Assembly: GCF_000224085.1 (NCBI RefSeq)
Contig: NC_015945.1
Location: 1,251,501-1,315,500, forward strand
From: Allomuricauda ruestringensis DSM 13258
Lineage (GTDB): Bacteria > Bacteroidota > Bacteroidia > Flavobacteriales > Flavobacteriaceae
Direction of reading: 5' to 3'
Length of the DNA stretch: 64,000 nt
Position numbers and translations under genes: made by a program. Below, one piece after another: positions 43,862 to 53,378 of the stretch (positions within the stretch are counted from its first letter, which is position 1; every line of letters starts with the position of its first letter). The notes beneath the pieces are model-generated. The model saw only the letters and a list, made by a program, of their open reading frames with translations. It did not search any database and had not been told where the DNA came from.

Positions 43862-44260
43862 ATGAAAAAGGATATTGAAATTCCCGTAGCCAAGGATGTT
43901 CATGTTGTAATAATTCGAGAGTGGAACGATGAATTTCTATCCAAAGATTGGAATGCCTACCTGATCAATAACAGAACGGATACCATTGAAATGACCATTG
44001 TTGTTTCCAAAGGATTTGACGAGGATAAAAAAACCTCTACCATGCGGCATGGTATAGGAGTTCTTGAACCAAAATCCTTTAGAAAAATTGAATTCCTGCA
44101 AGAAGAAGTACTGGCACTCAACAACGAATTCTTCGTTACCTTTTTTGCCGAAAACAAACTGTTTGAAAAAAGGTTCCTATTTCCCAAACACACTATTGCT
44201 GAAGACCGTCTTACCACAATTCCAATCATAGATAAGGAAGGGATTCTCGCTAAGGATTGA
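43862..44260 (+). CDS. Conserved protein of unknown function
   Basis: A 132-residue soluble protein without signal. Strands such as VHVVIIREWND, TIEMTIVVSKGFD and EFFVTFFAENKLFEKRFLF suggest a beta-rich sandwich. It begins 8 bp after pheS, and in flavobacteria I recall similar small proteins after pheS, but no function is known. No hairpin follows. Confidence 0.65.
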   Translation: MKKDIEIPVAKDVHVVIIREWNDEFLSKDWNAYLINNRTDTIEMTIVVSKGFDEDKKTSTMRHGIGVLEPKSFRKIEFLQEEVLALNNEFFVTFFAENKLFEKRFLFPKHTIAEDRLTTIPIIDKEGILAKD

Positions 44261-44309
44261 TGGGTGTTTTGTAAACCAAAACTTTCTTTTAACAAAAATT
44301 TAGTTCCTG

Positions 44310-44344
44310 TTAGTTCGTTTTGTTCCGAACCAATGTTAATTTTG
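44310..44344 (+). promoter_or_regulatory. Promoter and operator-like dyad upstream of the GbsR/MarR gene
   Basis: An inverted repeat TTAGTTCG (44310-44317) and CGAACCAA (44326-44333) with one mismatch and an 8-bp centre lies immediately upstream of a perfect TAnnTTTG box, TAATTTTG (44337-44344). A related TTAGTTC occurs just upstream. This layout fits autoregulation by the MarR-like regulator. Confidence 0.45.
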
Positions 44345-44363
44345 CCTCTTCAAAATCCCTTTT

Positions 44364-44843
44364 ATGGAGAAGTCGAAGGAAGAAATAATAGAAACTTTAG
44401 GACTCCATTTGGAGAAAGAGTATAATCTGCCTCCGCTGGCCGCCCGGTTATATACAATCCTGATTTTAACAGATGAAGACGGAATCACTTTTGAGGATTG
44501 TTTGGAAAAACGAGGTGCAAGCAAAAGCTCTACCTCTACCTCTTTGAACCTTTTATTAAACATGGGCTTGGTTACCTATTTTACCAAACCCAGTGATAGA
44601 AGAAGGTATTTCACCACCGCTAAGAAAAAGACTTTCTTTCTTTCCAAGCTTCAAGAAAACTTAAGTCGTATGGAAACCGAAAAAAATATAATCACCTTGG
44701 TTTTGGGCTATCATAAAAAAAATAGCCCTAAAAAATATGAAGAAGGTCAAGTAAGAACCCAAGTGTATCTGGATTATGTAAACGACAACGAGAAAATCCT
44801 AAAAAAATCAATCAAAAAATTAGAATCCATTATAGATGAGTAA
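44364..44843 (+). CDS. GbsR/MarR-family transcriptional regulator
   Basis: A 159-residue winged-helix regulator. The recognition part is FEDCLEKRGASKSSTSTSLNLLLNMGLV with a wing ending SDRRRYFTT, then a C-terminal helical dimerisation region. GbsR-type regulators are MarR relatives. It is the first gene before an RND efflux set; the 52-bp gap to the adaptor and shared strand suggest it represses this operon. Confidence 0.85.
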   Translation: MEKSKEEIIETLGLHLEKEYNLPPLAARLYTILILTDEDGITFEDCLEKRGASKSSTSTSLNLLLNMGLVTYFTKPSDRRRYFTTAKKKTFFLSKLQENLSRMETEKNIITLVLGYHKKNSPKKYEEGQVRTQVYLDYVNDNEKILKKSIKKLESIIDE

Positions 44844-44895
44844 TCTCTCCAACAGTCATAAACCCAACAATAACCCTAACAACCTTAGTTTGTTC

Positions 44896-45972
44896 ATGAA
44901 AACAATCAAACCAATATTAGTAGCAACAGCTGTGCTTTTGTTAATGTCGTGTGGGGGTAAAAACCAACAGCAAGCCGCTGCGCCTCAGGCACCTTCGCTC
45001 AAAGTAAGTACGCTTAAAAAACAGGATATTACGATATATAATTCGTATTCCACCAATATTCAAGGTGTACAAAATGTGGAAATCTGGCCAAAGGTTTCCG
45101 GATTTGTTCAAAAAATTTATGTGGAAGAAGGACAACAAGTAAAAAAAGGGCAGTCGCTCTTTAAACTGGAAACACAAACGCTTTCACAAGATGCCGAAGC
45201 TGCAAAAGCGGCGGTGAATGTGGCACAGGTGGAAGTGGACAAGTTGGTACCCTTGGTAGAAAAAAACATTATCAGCCAAGTACAATTGGAAACCGCCAAG
45301 GCACAATTGGAACAGGCAAAAAGCAACTATAACAGTATTGCCGCCAACATCGGCTATTCCAATATAGTGAGCCCGGTAAACGGGTATATTGGTGGGATTC
45401 CCTATAAAGTGGGCGCTTTGGTAAGCAGCACCATGGGGGAGCCACTTACCGTGGTATCCGACATTAGTAGCATTCGTGCATACTTTTCCATGACCGAGAA
45501 GCAATTGTTACAAATGAAGAGTGAAATGGCAGATAAAGGAGCTCCTGTTTCATCTGAAAATACTCCAGAAGTAGAACTTGTAATGGTAAATGGTGAAACC
45601 TATCCGCAAAAAGGAAAAATTGCCATGGTGAACAACATTATCAACCCAACCACGGGAAGTGTAACCCTAAGAGCAGATTTCAACAATCCCAACCGATTGT
45701 TGAGCTCTGGCAGTACGGGAACCATAAAGGTTCCGTCTACCTACGAAGATACTTTTGTTATACCTCAATTTGCCACAGTTGACCTCCAAGGCACTAAAAT
45801 GGTATTTGTGTTGAACGATGACAACACGGTAAATACAAAACCATTGAACATTGTCGCACAAACCGATAAAGAGTTCATCGTAAACGAAGGTTTGAAAGAA
45901 GGAAGCACCATCGTAACCGAAGGGGTGTCCAAACTGAAAGATGGTCAAACCATCAAGCCCATAAAACAATAA
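44896..45972 (+). CDS. RND efflux periplasmic adaptor (lipoprotein)
   Basis: A 358-residue membrane-fusion protein starting at ATG 44896, with a lipobox ending MSC (Cys19). Barrel-sandwich halves (WPKVSGFVQKIYVEEG and NIVSPVNGYIG) flank an alpha-hairpin (about 80-140), followed by a beta-barrel and membrane-proximal domain. It connects the RND pump to the TolC-like channel. An alternative start 60 bp upstream overlaps the regulator gene but has no signal peptide. Confidence 0.9.
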   Translation: MKTIKPILVATAVLLLMSCGGKNQQQAAAPQAPSLKVSTLKKQDITIYNSYSTNIQGVQNVEIWPKVSGFVQKIYVEEGQQVKKGQSLFKLETQTLSQDAEAAKAAVNVAQVEVDKLVPLVEKNIISQVQLETAKAQLEQAKSNYNSIAANIGYSNIVSPVNGYIGGIPYKVGALVSSTMGEPLTVVSDISSIRAYFSMTEKQLLQMKSEMADKGAPVSSENTPEVELVMVNGETYPQKGKIAMVNNIINPTTGSVTLRADFNNPNRLLSSGSTGTIKVPSTYEDTFVIPQFATVDLQGTKMVFVLNDDNTVNTKPLNIVAQTDKEFIVNEGLKEGSTIVTEGVSKLKDGQTIKPIKQ

Positions 45973-46004
45973 TCGCCATCAATCATTTATAGAGCAAATT
46001 ATAT

Positions 46005-49000
46005 ATGTTCCAAAATTTCATAGATCGTCCTGTACTTTCCACTGTAATATCCGTTATTATTATGATATTGGGTATTCTGGGCCTTAGTACTTTACCCGTA
46101 GAACAATATCCCGAGATTGCTCCGCCAACCGTTCAGGTTAACGCCAATTATACCGGAGCCAATGCCGAAACAGTACTAAAAAGTGTAGTGATTCCACTTG
46201 AAGAGCAGATCAATGGTGTGGAGGGCATGACCTACATGACCTCATCCGCCAGTAACGATGGTGCGGCCAACATTAGCGTATTTTTTGAACTTGGCGTTGA
46301 CCCCGATATAGCAGCGGTAAACGTTCAAAACCGAGTTGCAAGGGCCAACAGTTTGTTGCCGCAAGAAGTTATAAACATAGGGGTAACTACCCAAAAGGCC
46401 CAAAACAGTGCATTGTTATTTTTCTCCATTTACTCTGAAAATGAGGATTACGATGCCACCTTTGTGGAGAACTATGCCAAAATTAACCTGGTTCCACAAT
46501 TACAAAGGATCAAAGGAGTTGGTAACGTCAACGTATTCGGGGCCAAAGATTATTCCATGCGGATATGGATTTCTCCTGATAAAATGGCTGCATACAATTT
46601 GGTGCCAGCCGATATACAGGCTGCTTTGAGGGAACAGAATACCGAAGCAGCAACCGGTAAAATTGGTGAAAATGCTGATGGTATTTTTGAATATGTGATG
46701 AAATACAAAGGACGGCTCTCCGAGGTAAAAGAATATGAAAACATTATTCTAAAAACTACTGAAGACGGAGGGTTTCTTCGCTTAAAAGATGTTGCCGAAA
46801 TCGAGTTGGGAGCACTAAGCTACGTTAGAAAAAACTCTGGTATGGGAAACCCCGGTGTTGCTGTGGGGGTTTACCAAACATCTGGATCCAATGCAAAGGA
46901 AATCATCGACGAAATTGAAACCATCTTGGAAGAATCCAAAGCAGATTTTCCAAAGGGACTGGATTATGTAATCCCCTTTAACTCCAAAGATTTCTTGGAT
47001 GCCTCCATCGATCACGTTGTAAAAACATTGATCGAGGCATTTATTCTGGTATTTATTGTGGTGTTCCTGTTCCTTCAGGATTTTAGATCCACACTTATCC
47101 CCGCCATTGCGGTGCCCGTAGCCATTGTAGGTACTTTTTTCTTCCTACAGTTGTTCGGGTATTCCATCAATATGCTTACCCTTTTCGCTATGATCTTGGC
47201 CATTGGTATTGTGGTGGATGATGCCATTGTGGTGGTTGAGGCGGTACACGCAAAGTTGGAAGAGGGAGCCGACTCTGCAAAAACTGCGACAAAAAACGCC
47301 ATGAGCGAAATTTCTGGGGCCATTATCTCCATTACCTTGGTAATGTCGGCAGTATTTATCCCGGTTTCCTTTATCAAAGGATCTTCGGGTGTTTTCTACC
47401 AACAGTTTGGTATTACCCTTGCCGTTGCGATTCTAATATCAGCCGTTAATGCGTTGACCTTGAGTCCTGCCTTGGCGGCATTGTTCCTAAAACCGCATAA
47501 TCCAGAAAAAGGTAAAAAATCCAATTTCTTGAACCGTTTTTTTAAGGCCTTCAACATTGGTTTTACGGCCATGACAAATAAATACACCAATACCATTGGT
47601 ACTTTGGTGAAAAGAAAATGGATAACCCTTGTTCTTTTACTCGGTTTTAGTGCACTGGCCATATTTCTGTTCAGGTCAACCCCCTCTGGCTTTGTGCCAA
47701 ATGAAGACCGTGGGATGATCTTTGTTAATGTGAGCATGCCTCCGGGAACAACCATTGAAAAAACAGAGGAAACCATCATGAAGTTGGATTCCATTTATGA
47801 ATCCATGGACGTGATCGACGCTAGAATGAGTGTGGCCGGATTTAGTTTATTGAACCGAGTAAGTGCCGGGTCTTATGCATTCTCTATCATGAAGCTGAAA
47901 GATTGGAGCGAAAGAGATGCAGATTCTTTGTCCGTTAATGCGACCATGCAAAAGCTTTACGGAATTACGGCAGGTTTCAATGATGCTGAAATCATTTACT
48001 TTACGCCTCCGAGTATTCAAGGTTTTGGTACCAGTTCCGGTTTTGAGGTACAACTTCAGAGCAAAACGGGCGAAGATTGGAATTCCATTAACGATGTAAA
48101 GAATCAATTTTTGGGAGCGCTCAATGCCAGACCGGAAATTCAGTATGCCATTTCGCAGTTCGACCCTGGTTTTCCACAGTACAATTTGGACATTGACATG
48201 GAGAAAGTGAAAATGGCAGGCTTAACCGCAACCGATATTTTCAATTCGCTCCAAGGTTATTTTGGAGGTATTTATGCTACCGATTTTAACAAATTTGGTA
48301 AGCAGTACCGTGTCATGATTCAGGCCAAACCCGAAGATCGGGCCAACGAGAACTCCTTGAACCATATTTTTGTTAGGAATGCCAATGGCGAATCCGTCGC
48401 TGTAAGCCAGTTTGTGGACCTAAAGAAAATTTATGGTCCCGAGGTTGTGCAACGATTCAACCTGTTGAGTTCCGTAAGCATAACAGGGGTTCCCAACCCA
48501 GGCTACAGTACAGGTGATGCCATTACCGCTATTGAAGAAGTGGCTGCTCAAGTGTTGCCAACTTCTTATACCTACGATTACTCTGGACTTACAAGGGAAG
48601 AAAGCAATGCCGGTTCACAGACCATCCTCATATTTATATTGAGTTTGGTGTTCGTTTACTTCCTGTTGAGTGCACAATACGAAAGTTACATTTTACCACT
48701 ATCCATATTGTTGTCGCTGCCATTTGGTATTGCAGGAGCCATTCTTTTCATCAACTTGGCAGGCTTGCAGAACAATATCTATTTCCAGATTGCCCTGATC
48801 ATGTTGATCGGTCTGTTGGCCAAAAACGCCATTTTGATCGTGGAGTTTGCCCTGCAACGTAGACGCGCTGGACTATCACTTTTTGATGCTGCCGCAGATG
48901 GGGCACGTGCCAGACTTCGTCCAATTTTGATGACTTCTTTCGCCTTCATATTTGGTCTATTGCCATTGGCCCTTTCATCAGGAATCGGAGCCGTAGGAAA

Positions 49001-49148
49001 CCAATCCATTGGGATAAGTGCCGTTGGGGGCATGCTGGTCGGAACCATTTTGGGAGTTTTTGCGGTACCTGTGCTCTTTGTAGTGTTCCAAGCGTTGCAA
49101 GAACGCATATCAGGAAAACCGGAATCCATCAAAGTAAACAATGCTTAA
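46005..49148 (+). CDS. RND efflux pump permease (HAE1 family)
   Basis: A 1047-residue AcrB-like proton/drug antiporter. Membrane helix 1 opens FIDRPVLSTVISVIIMILG; the proton-relay Asp pair is in GIVVDDAIVVVEAV near residues 403-410; FIPVSFIKGSSG and VGLLAKNAILIVEF mark later conserved sites. The two large periplasmic loops are complete. It exports hydrophobic drugs or other substrates; specificity cannot be read. It overlaps the TolC gene by 8 bp. Confidence 0.93.
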   Translation: MFQNFIDRPVLSTVISVIIMILGILGLSTLPVEQYPEIAPPTVQVNANYTGANAETVLKSVVIPLEEQINGVEGMTYMTSSASNDGAANISVFFELGVDPDIAAVNVQNRVARANSLLPQEVINIGVTTQKAQNSALLFFSIYSENEDYDATFVENYAKINLVPQLQRIKGVGNVNVFGAKDYSMRIWISPDKMAAYNLVPADIQAALREQNTEAATGKIGENADGIFEYVMKYKGRLSEVKEYENIILKTTEDGGFLRLKDVAEIELGALSYVRKNSGMGNPGVAVGVYQTSGSNAKEIIDEIETILEESKADFPKGLDYVIPFNSKDFLDASIDHVVKTLIEAFILVFIVVFLFLQDFRSTLIPAIAVPVAIVGTFFFLQLFGYSINMLTLFAMILAIGIVVDDAIVVVEAVHAKLEEGADSAKTATKNAMSEISGAIISITLVMSAVFIPVSFIKGSSGVFYQQFGITLAVAILISAVNALTLSPALAALFLKPHNPEKGKKSNFLNRFFKAFNIGFTAMTNKYTNTIGTLVKRKWITLVLLLGFSALAIFLFRSTPSGFVPNEDRGMIFVNVSMPPGTTIEKTEETIMKLDSIYESMDVIDARMSVAGFSLLNRVSAGSYAFSIMKLKDWSERDADSLSVNATMQKLYGITAGFNDAEIIYFTPPSIQGFGTSSGFEVQLQSKTGEDWNSINDVKNQFLGALNARPEIQYAISQFDPGFPQYNLDIDMEKVKMAGLTATDIFNSLQGYFGGIYATDFNKFGKQYRVMIQAKPEDRANENSLNHIFVRNANGESVAVSQFVDLKKIYGPEVVQRFNLLSSVSITGVPNPGYSTGDAITAIEEVAAQVLPTSYTYDYSGLTREESNAGSQTILIFILSLVFVYFLLSAQYESYILPLSILLSLPFGIAGAILFINLAGLQNNIYFQIALIMLIGLLAKNAILIVEFALQRRRAGLSLFDAAADGARARLRPILMTSFAFIFGLLPLALSSGIGAVGNQSIGISAVGGMLVGTILGVFAVPVLFVVFQALQERISGKPESIKVNNA

Positions 49149-50568
49149 TTACAAAAGCTTAAAAAACATGAAAATAAAATCCATATATAAATTCATCCTG
49201 TTACTCTCAGTACCGTTATTGCTCCAATCTTGCTTTGTGGCAAAAAACTACGCTAGACCAGAGGTAGAAACTGAGAATCTATACAGAACGGACAACCTTC
49301 CACAGGACAGTGTTTCCATGGCAGATGTATCTTGGAGAGACTTGTTCAATGATGAGCAGTTGAGATCCCACATTCAAGAAGGTCTGGAAAACAATATTGA
49401 TATCAGGATTGCCCTGCAAAACGTAATGGCCGCCGAAGCTTACCTTAAACAAGGAAAAGCCGGATATTATCCAACCCTTTCAGGGACGGCTAGTTTCACG
49501 CGGACAAAAAACTCGCGAAACAGTCAGTTTGGTAGCTTTTTTACAAGTGCCCTGGAGCAATACGAACTCTCCGGTGCCCTTTCTTGGGAGGCCGATGTTT
49601 GGGGCAAGATCAGAAGCAACAAAAGAGCTTTTGGTGCAGCCTATTTGCAGAGCGTTACCGCACATCAAGCAGTAAAAACGGAATTGATCGCCAACATAGC
49701 CAGCACCTACTATCAATTAATGGCATTGGACAAACAGTTGGAAGTCGCCAAACAAACCTTGGAAGCCAGAAAAAATAGTCTGGAAACCACCATCGCTCTA
49801 AAGGACGCAGGACAAGTAACCGAAGTTGCGGTAAAACAGACCGAAGCACAAGTACACACCACAGAAATTATTGTAATCGAGCTGGAGAACAACATCAAAC
49901 TTTTGGAAAACGCCTTTAGTATGCTATTGGGAGAAGCTCCACAAAAAATACAGCGTGGCAATTTGGACAATCAAACCATTGATACGGAATTGAGCACCGG
50001 GGTACCCTACTTGCTGCTTGCCAATCGCCCCGATGTGATGCAGGCAGAATATAGCCTCATTAATGCATTTGAATTGACCAATGTGGCCAAAAGTAGTCTA
50101 TATCCCTCTTTGAGTTTATCCGCTTCGGGAGGTTTTCAGAGTTTGGAGTTTGATAATTGGTTGGATGCAAGCTCACTCTTTTCAACCCTGGTAGGCTCTT
50201 TGACACAGCCCATTTTTAACGGAAGACGGTTACGCACCCAAGTGGAAGTGGCCAAGGCCCAACAAGAACAAGCATTGTTGAGCTATAAACAAGCATTGCT
50301 CACGGCAGGTAGAGAAGTGAGCGATGCCCTTTATACTTATGAAGCGGAAACCCAAAAAATGGAGGCTCGTTCCAAAGAACTCGAAGCCTATTCAACAGCC
50401 GAAGATTATTCCGAAGAGCTTTTGAACAATGGTTTGGCGAATTATTTGGAAGTATTGACCGCACGTCAAAATGCATTGAATTCCGAGCTCAATTACGTAG
50501 ATACGCAATACGCACAACTTAGTGCCATTGTGGAACTGTATAGAGCTCTTGGAGGAGGCTGGAAATAA
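49141..50568 (+). CDS. TolC-family outer-membrane efflux lipoprotein (NodT type)
   Basis: A 475-residue outer-membrane channel subunit. A signal and lipobox (LLLQSC, Cys31 from ATG 49141) precede two OEP repeats (about 65-260 and 270-470) with the typical ANRPDVMQAE segment near residue 295. An alternative ATG at 49168 leaves an equally good signal. It forms a trimeric tunnel for the pump. Its last codons are followed 16 bp later by the TetR gene. Confidence 0.92.
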   Translation: MLNYKSLKNMKIKSIYKFILLLSVPLLLQSCFVAKNYARPEVETENLYRTDNLPQDSVSMADVSWRDLFNDEQLRSHIQEGLENNIDIRIALQNVMAAEAYLKQGKAGYYPTLSGTASFTRTKNSRNSQFGSFFTSALEQYELSGALSWEADVWGKIRSNKRAFGAAYLQSVTAHQAVKTELIANIASTYYQLMALDKQLEVAKQTLEARKNSLETTIALKDAGQVTEVAVKQTEAQVHTTEIIVIELENNIKLLENAFSMLLGEAPQKIQRGNLDNQTIDTELSTGVPYLLLANRPDVMQAEYSLINAFELTNVAKSSLYPSLSLSASGGFQSLEFDNWLDASSLFSTLVGSLTQPIFNGRRLRTQVEVAKAQQEQALLSYKQALLTAGREVSDALYTYEAETQKMEARSKELEAYSTAEDYSEELLNNGLANYLEVLTARQNALNSELNYVDTQYAQLSAIVELYRALGGGWK

Positions 50569-50584
50569 AAACAAAACAGTAGTA

Positions 50585-51187
50585 TTGGGGGATAAAAACG
50601 ACATATTGGCCTATGCCATTGAGAACTTCACCAAGTTCGGAAGCAAAAGGTTCTCCATGGATGAACTGGCGAAAAACCTTGGCATTTCAAAAAAAACCCT
50701 CTACAAGCACTTTAACAGCAAGGAGAAACTGGTAAAGGAAAGTCTACGGTATTATTTGGACAACATTCGGGCCAATGTGGACAATTACATGCTCGAAAAC
50801 CCTAACGAAGAACAACCCCTTATTACTATAATTTTTATATACAAGCAGGGGTTGATCACCCTTCAGGAAATCAACCCTGCTTTTTTACATGGGCTCCACA
50901 AATATTATCCCAAGGCGTATGAAATATATTCCCAGTTAAAAAAGGACATTGTATGGAATGTTGTATGCCCCCTTTTAAAAAAAGCCCAAGAATTGGGGCA
51001 AGTCAGAAACAATGTCAATGTTGAATTGGTCTGTACATTGTTTTTGTCCCGAATGGAGGAAACCGTGTATTCAAAGGCCAATTTATTCGATGAATATAGC
51101 ATCCACGAGCTGCTGGATCATATCATTATCAATAATCTACGGGGCATTCTTACATTGGAATATCTTCAAAAAAGCCCCCTACAATAG
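50585..51187 (+). CDS. TetR/AcrR-family regulator with probable TTG start
   Basis: A 200-residue TetR regulator. The HTH is RFSMDELAKNLGISKKTLYKHFNSKEKL near residues 22-50; the remainder is an all-helical ligand domain. No ATG occurs in frame before the HTH. The frame is open upstream to GTG 50522 inside tolC, but I favour TTG 50585, which is just after the tolC stop and keeps the normal N-terminal distance. With the GbsR gene it makes two regulators at the ends of the efflux operon. Confidence 0.8.
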   Translation: MGDKNDILAYAIENFTKFGSKRFSMDELAKNLGISKKTLYKHFNSKEKLVKESLRYYLDNIRANVDNYMLENPNEEQPLITIIFIYKQGLITLQEINPAFLHGLHKYYPKAYEIYSQLKKDIVWNVVCPLLKKAQELGQVRNNVNVELVCTLFLSRMEETVYSKANLFDEYSIHELLDHIIINNLRGILTLEYLQKSPLQ

Positions 51188-51361
51188 TACTCCTCCCAAT
51201 CAATTTTAAAATAAACCCCTTCAATTTTAAGATGTTCCCCTTTAAATAACTGAACGAAAATTGATGGGCCATGAATTAAAATCTCCCACCACAGAAAACG
51301 CTGCCTAAGTTTTTAAGAATAGTTATTCCTAAATTCCTATCTTTCAAAAAACCAGGTAATC

Positions 51362-52657
51362 ATGAAACATCTGCTTACACCCGTATTGACCATTTTTTCC
51401 TTTGGAATTTTAATTGCACAACAATCAGACCTCAAAATCAATCAAGACCGTCTTGAAAAAAGAATATTTAATCTTGCCGAATTCGGCCTTCAAGAGAATG
51501 GTGAAACCGAGCGGGTTGCCTTTAGCGATGCTGACATAGAGGCCCGAAATTGGGTGATTGAAACCCTAAAGGGTTTTGGAATGGAGGTGAAAGTTGATGC
51601 GGCAGGGAACATCATAGGTACTAGGGACGGAACAGATACATCAAAAAAGCCAATTGCTTTTGGCTCCCATATTGATAGGGTACCAAACGGCGGAAATTAC
51701 GATGGTTGTTTGGGTTCCATGGCAGCTTTGGAAGTGATTGAAACCCTAAACGAGAACAATATAAAAACCAACCACCCGCTTGAAGTCATCATTTTTCCGA
51801 ATGAAGAAGGTGGTGTGATGGGGAGCAGGGCCATGGCAGGAAACCTTGGGAAATCGGCCCTATCGGTGGTAAATTCTACGGGATATTCCATGGGTGAGGG
51901 CATTATGCGAATTGGTGGAGATACCACGAAATTGGAAGAGGCCAAACGCGAAAAAAATAGCTTAGCAGCTTTCTTGGAACTTCATATTGAACAAGGGGGC
52001 AAGCTCGAAAAAGAAAAACTGGATATTGGCGTTGTCGAAGGCATTGTTGGCCTTAATTGGTGGGATGTTGTCTTTACAGGCTTTGCGAACCACGCAGGCA
52101 CTACCCCCATGAACGCTAGACAAGATGCGCTGCTGGCTGCCGCCAAATATATTGTGGCCGTAAACGAGATTACCAATAGCTTCGAAGGAACCCAAGTGGG
52201 CACAGTGGGTCGAATTAAGGCCGAGCCTGGTGCTCCAAACGTAATACCTGGTAAGGTCATTGCAAGTTTAGAGATACGTGACCTATCCTCTGAAGTGATT
52301 CAAAAGGTGTATGAGGCTATCAAGGAAAAAACGGAGGAGATAGCCAAAGCTTCCGATGTGTCCGTGGAATTTTTGCCCTTGGACACTACAGCGGAGCCTG
52401 CCTTGACCGATACAAACATTCAAAAGGAAATCGAGGCATCAGCAAAGGCTCTTGGGTTAACCTATCAATATATGCCCAGTGGCGCAGGCCATGACGCTCA
52501 AGACATATCAAGATTTGCACCTGTTGGGATGATCTTTGTGCCGAGCAAAGGGGGTATCAGCCATTCCCCTAAAGAGTTTACTTCGGCAGAAGATATGGCA
52601 AATGGCGCCAATGTACTTCTGCATTCCATTTTGTCCTTGGACAAGAAGTTGGATTGA
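51362..52657 (+). CDS. Exported M20-family hydantoinase/carbamoylase amidase
   Basis: A 431-residue zinc amidase of the N-carbamoyl-L-amino-acid hydrolase / allantoate amidohydrolase type, with a signal peptide ending LIAQ. Metal ligands lie in GSHIDRVPNGGNYDG (His, Asp), FPNEEGG (Glu), LELHIEQG (His) and SGAGHDAQD (His). Export is unusual since most relatives are cytoplasmic; it may act on carbamoylated or ureido compounds in the periplasm. It is monocistronic, 174 bp after the TetR gene. Confidence 0.9.
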   Translation: MKHLLTPVLTIFSFGILIAQQSDLKINQDRLEKRIFNLAEFGLQENGETERVAFSDADIEARNWVIETLKGFGMEVKVDAAGNIIGTRDGTDTSKKPIAFGSHIDRVPNGGNYDGCLGSMAALEVIETLNENNIKTNHPLEVIIFPNEEGGVMGSRAMAGNLGKSALSVVNSTGYSMGEGIMRIGGDTTKLEEAKREKNSLAAFLELHIEQGGKLEKEKLDIGVVEGIVGLNWWDVVFTGFANHAGTTPMNARQDALLAAAKYIVAVNEITNSFEGTQVGTVGRIKAEPGAPNVIPGKVIASLEIRDLSSEVIQKVYEAIKEKTEEIAKASDVSVEFLPLDTTAEPALTDTNIQKEIEASAKALGLTYQYMPSGAGHDAQDISRFAPVGMIFVPSKGGISHSPKEFTSAEDMANGANVLLHSILSLDKKLD

Positions 52658-52695
52658 TGTATTCCGTCGGCTTTGTTGATCACAGTACTTTTTCG

Positions 52696-52986
52696 TTACC
52701 TTATTTGTATATTCAGATGTTTTCCGAGCCCAATCTCAATCAGCTTGTAATAGGTCGAAATTTGAATGTCGCTTAATCCACGTTCAATTCGAGAGATATA
52801 GCTTTTTTTTGTTCCTGTTCTTTCAGCAAGCTCTTTTTGTGTCAAATTTGCCTCTTTTCGAGCTTCTTTTAACATAATACCTAGTCTGAAAGCAAGAGAT
52901 TCCGCATCATATTTATCTCGTCTTTCAGTTCCTTTCTTGCCATATTTTTCGATGAGGACGTCCTCAAAGTCCGTTACATTTTTCAT
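52696..52986 (-). CDS. XRE-family HTH protein (HigA-type antitoxin)
   Basis: A 96-residue Cro/C1-type DNA-binding protein: helical N-terminus, then HTH NLTQKELAERTGTKKSYISRIERG near residues 47-70. It lies 5 bp downstream of the RelE-like gene on the same strand, the HigBA order (toxin first). Since the toxin frame is broken, the antitoxin may persist as a regulator or stabiliser. The coding sequence looks AT-rich, as does the toxin. Confidence 0.8.
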   Translation of the reverse strand: MKNVTDFEDVLIEKYGKKGTERRDKYDAESLAFRLGIMLKEARKEANLTQKELAERTGTKKSYISRIERGLSDIQISTYYKLIEIGLGKHLNIQIR

Positions 52987-52991
52987 ATCAG

Positions 52992-53327
52992 CTATTTTTT
53001 ATTTTTTAAATATTCCTTTTTTAATTTCTCAGCAAGTTTGATTTCTTTTCTTGGTGTCTTTTGGGTTTTCTTTACAAAACAGTTTGCAAGCACAACCAAA
53101 TTCCCATCGTCGAAAAAACATAGAATCCGTATGCTTTTGTAGGTCGTAATCACACGCACCTCATAAATTCCGTCTGTGTTTTAAAGTGCTTTGAAGAATT
53201 TTTTAGGTACTTGCCTTTCAAATCGAACCAAATCCAATACATATTCAATTTTCTCTTGGACTTTATCCTCTTGAGCTTTATAAAAATCAACAAAATATCC
53301 TTTGTATACGATTATCTTTCTTACCAC
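52992..53327 (-). pseudogene. RelE/HigB-like toxin, interrupted by TAA
   Basis: Reading from GTG 53327 gives VVRKIIVYKGYFVDFYKAQ and so on, matching RelE/HigB (phage Gp49-like) toxins; the second part has NTDGIYEVRV, IRILCFFDDG and the typical KTQKTPRKEIKLAEK tail. A TAA at 53183-53181 cuts it at codon 49 (KAL then stop then NTDG). Relatives usually have Glu here, so GAA to TAA is the likely change. The remaining frame to 52992 is open. It lies 5 bp upstream of the antitoxin. Only a sequencing error or suppression would restore it. Confidence 0.75.
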
Positions 53328-53378
53328 AAAACAAAGTTAACCAATTAGTTTACTTTTGGTGATAAAAAGTTTTAAATT

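Noticed and set aside
52992..53327. Programmed stop-codon read-through in the RelE-like toxin
   Set aside because: TAA is the least leaky stop, there is no structured or known read-through context, and loss of a toxin gene is the simpler explanation.
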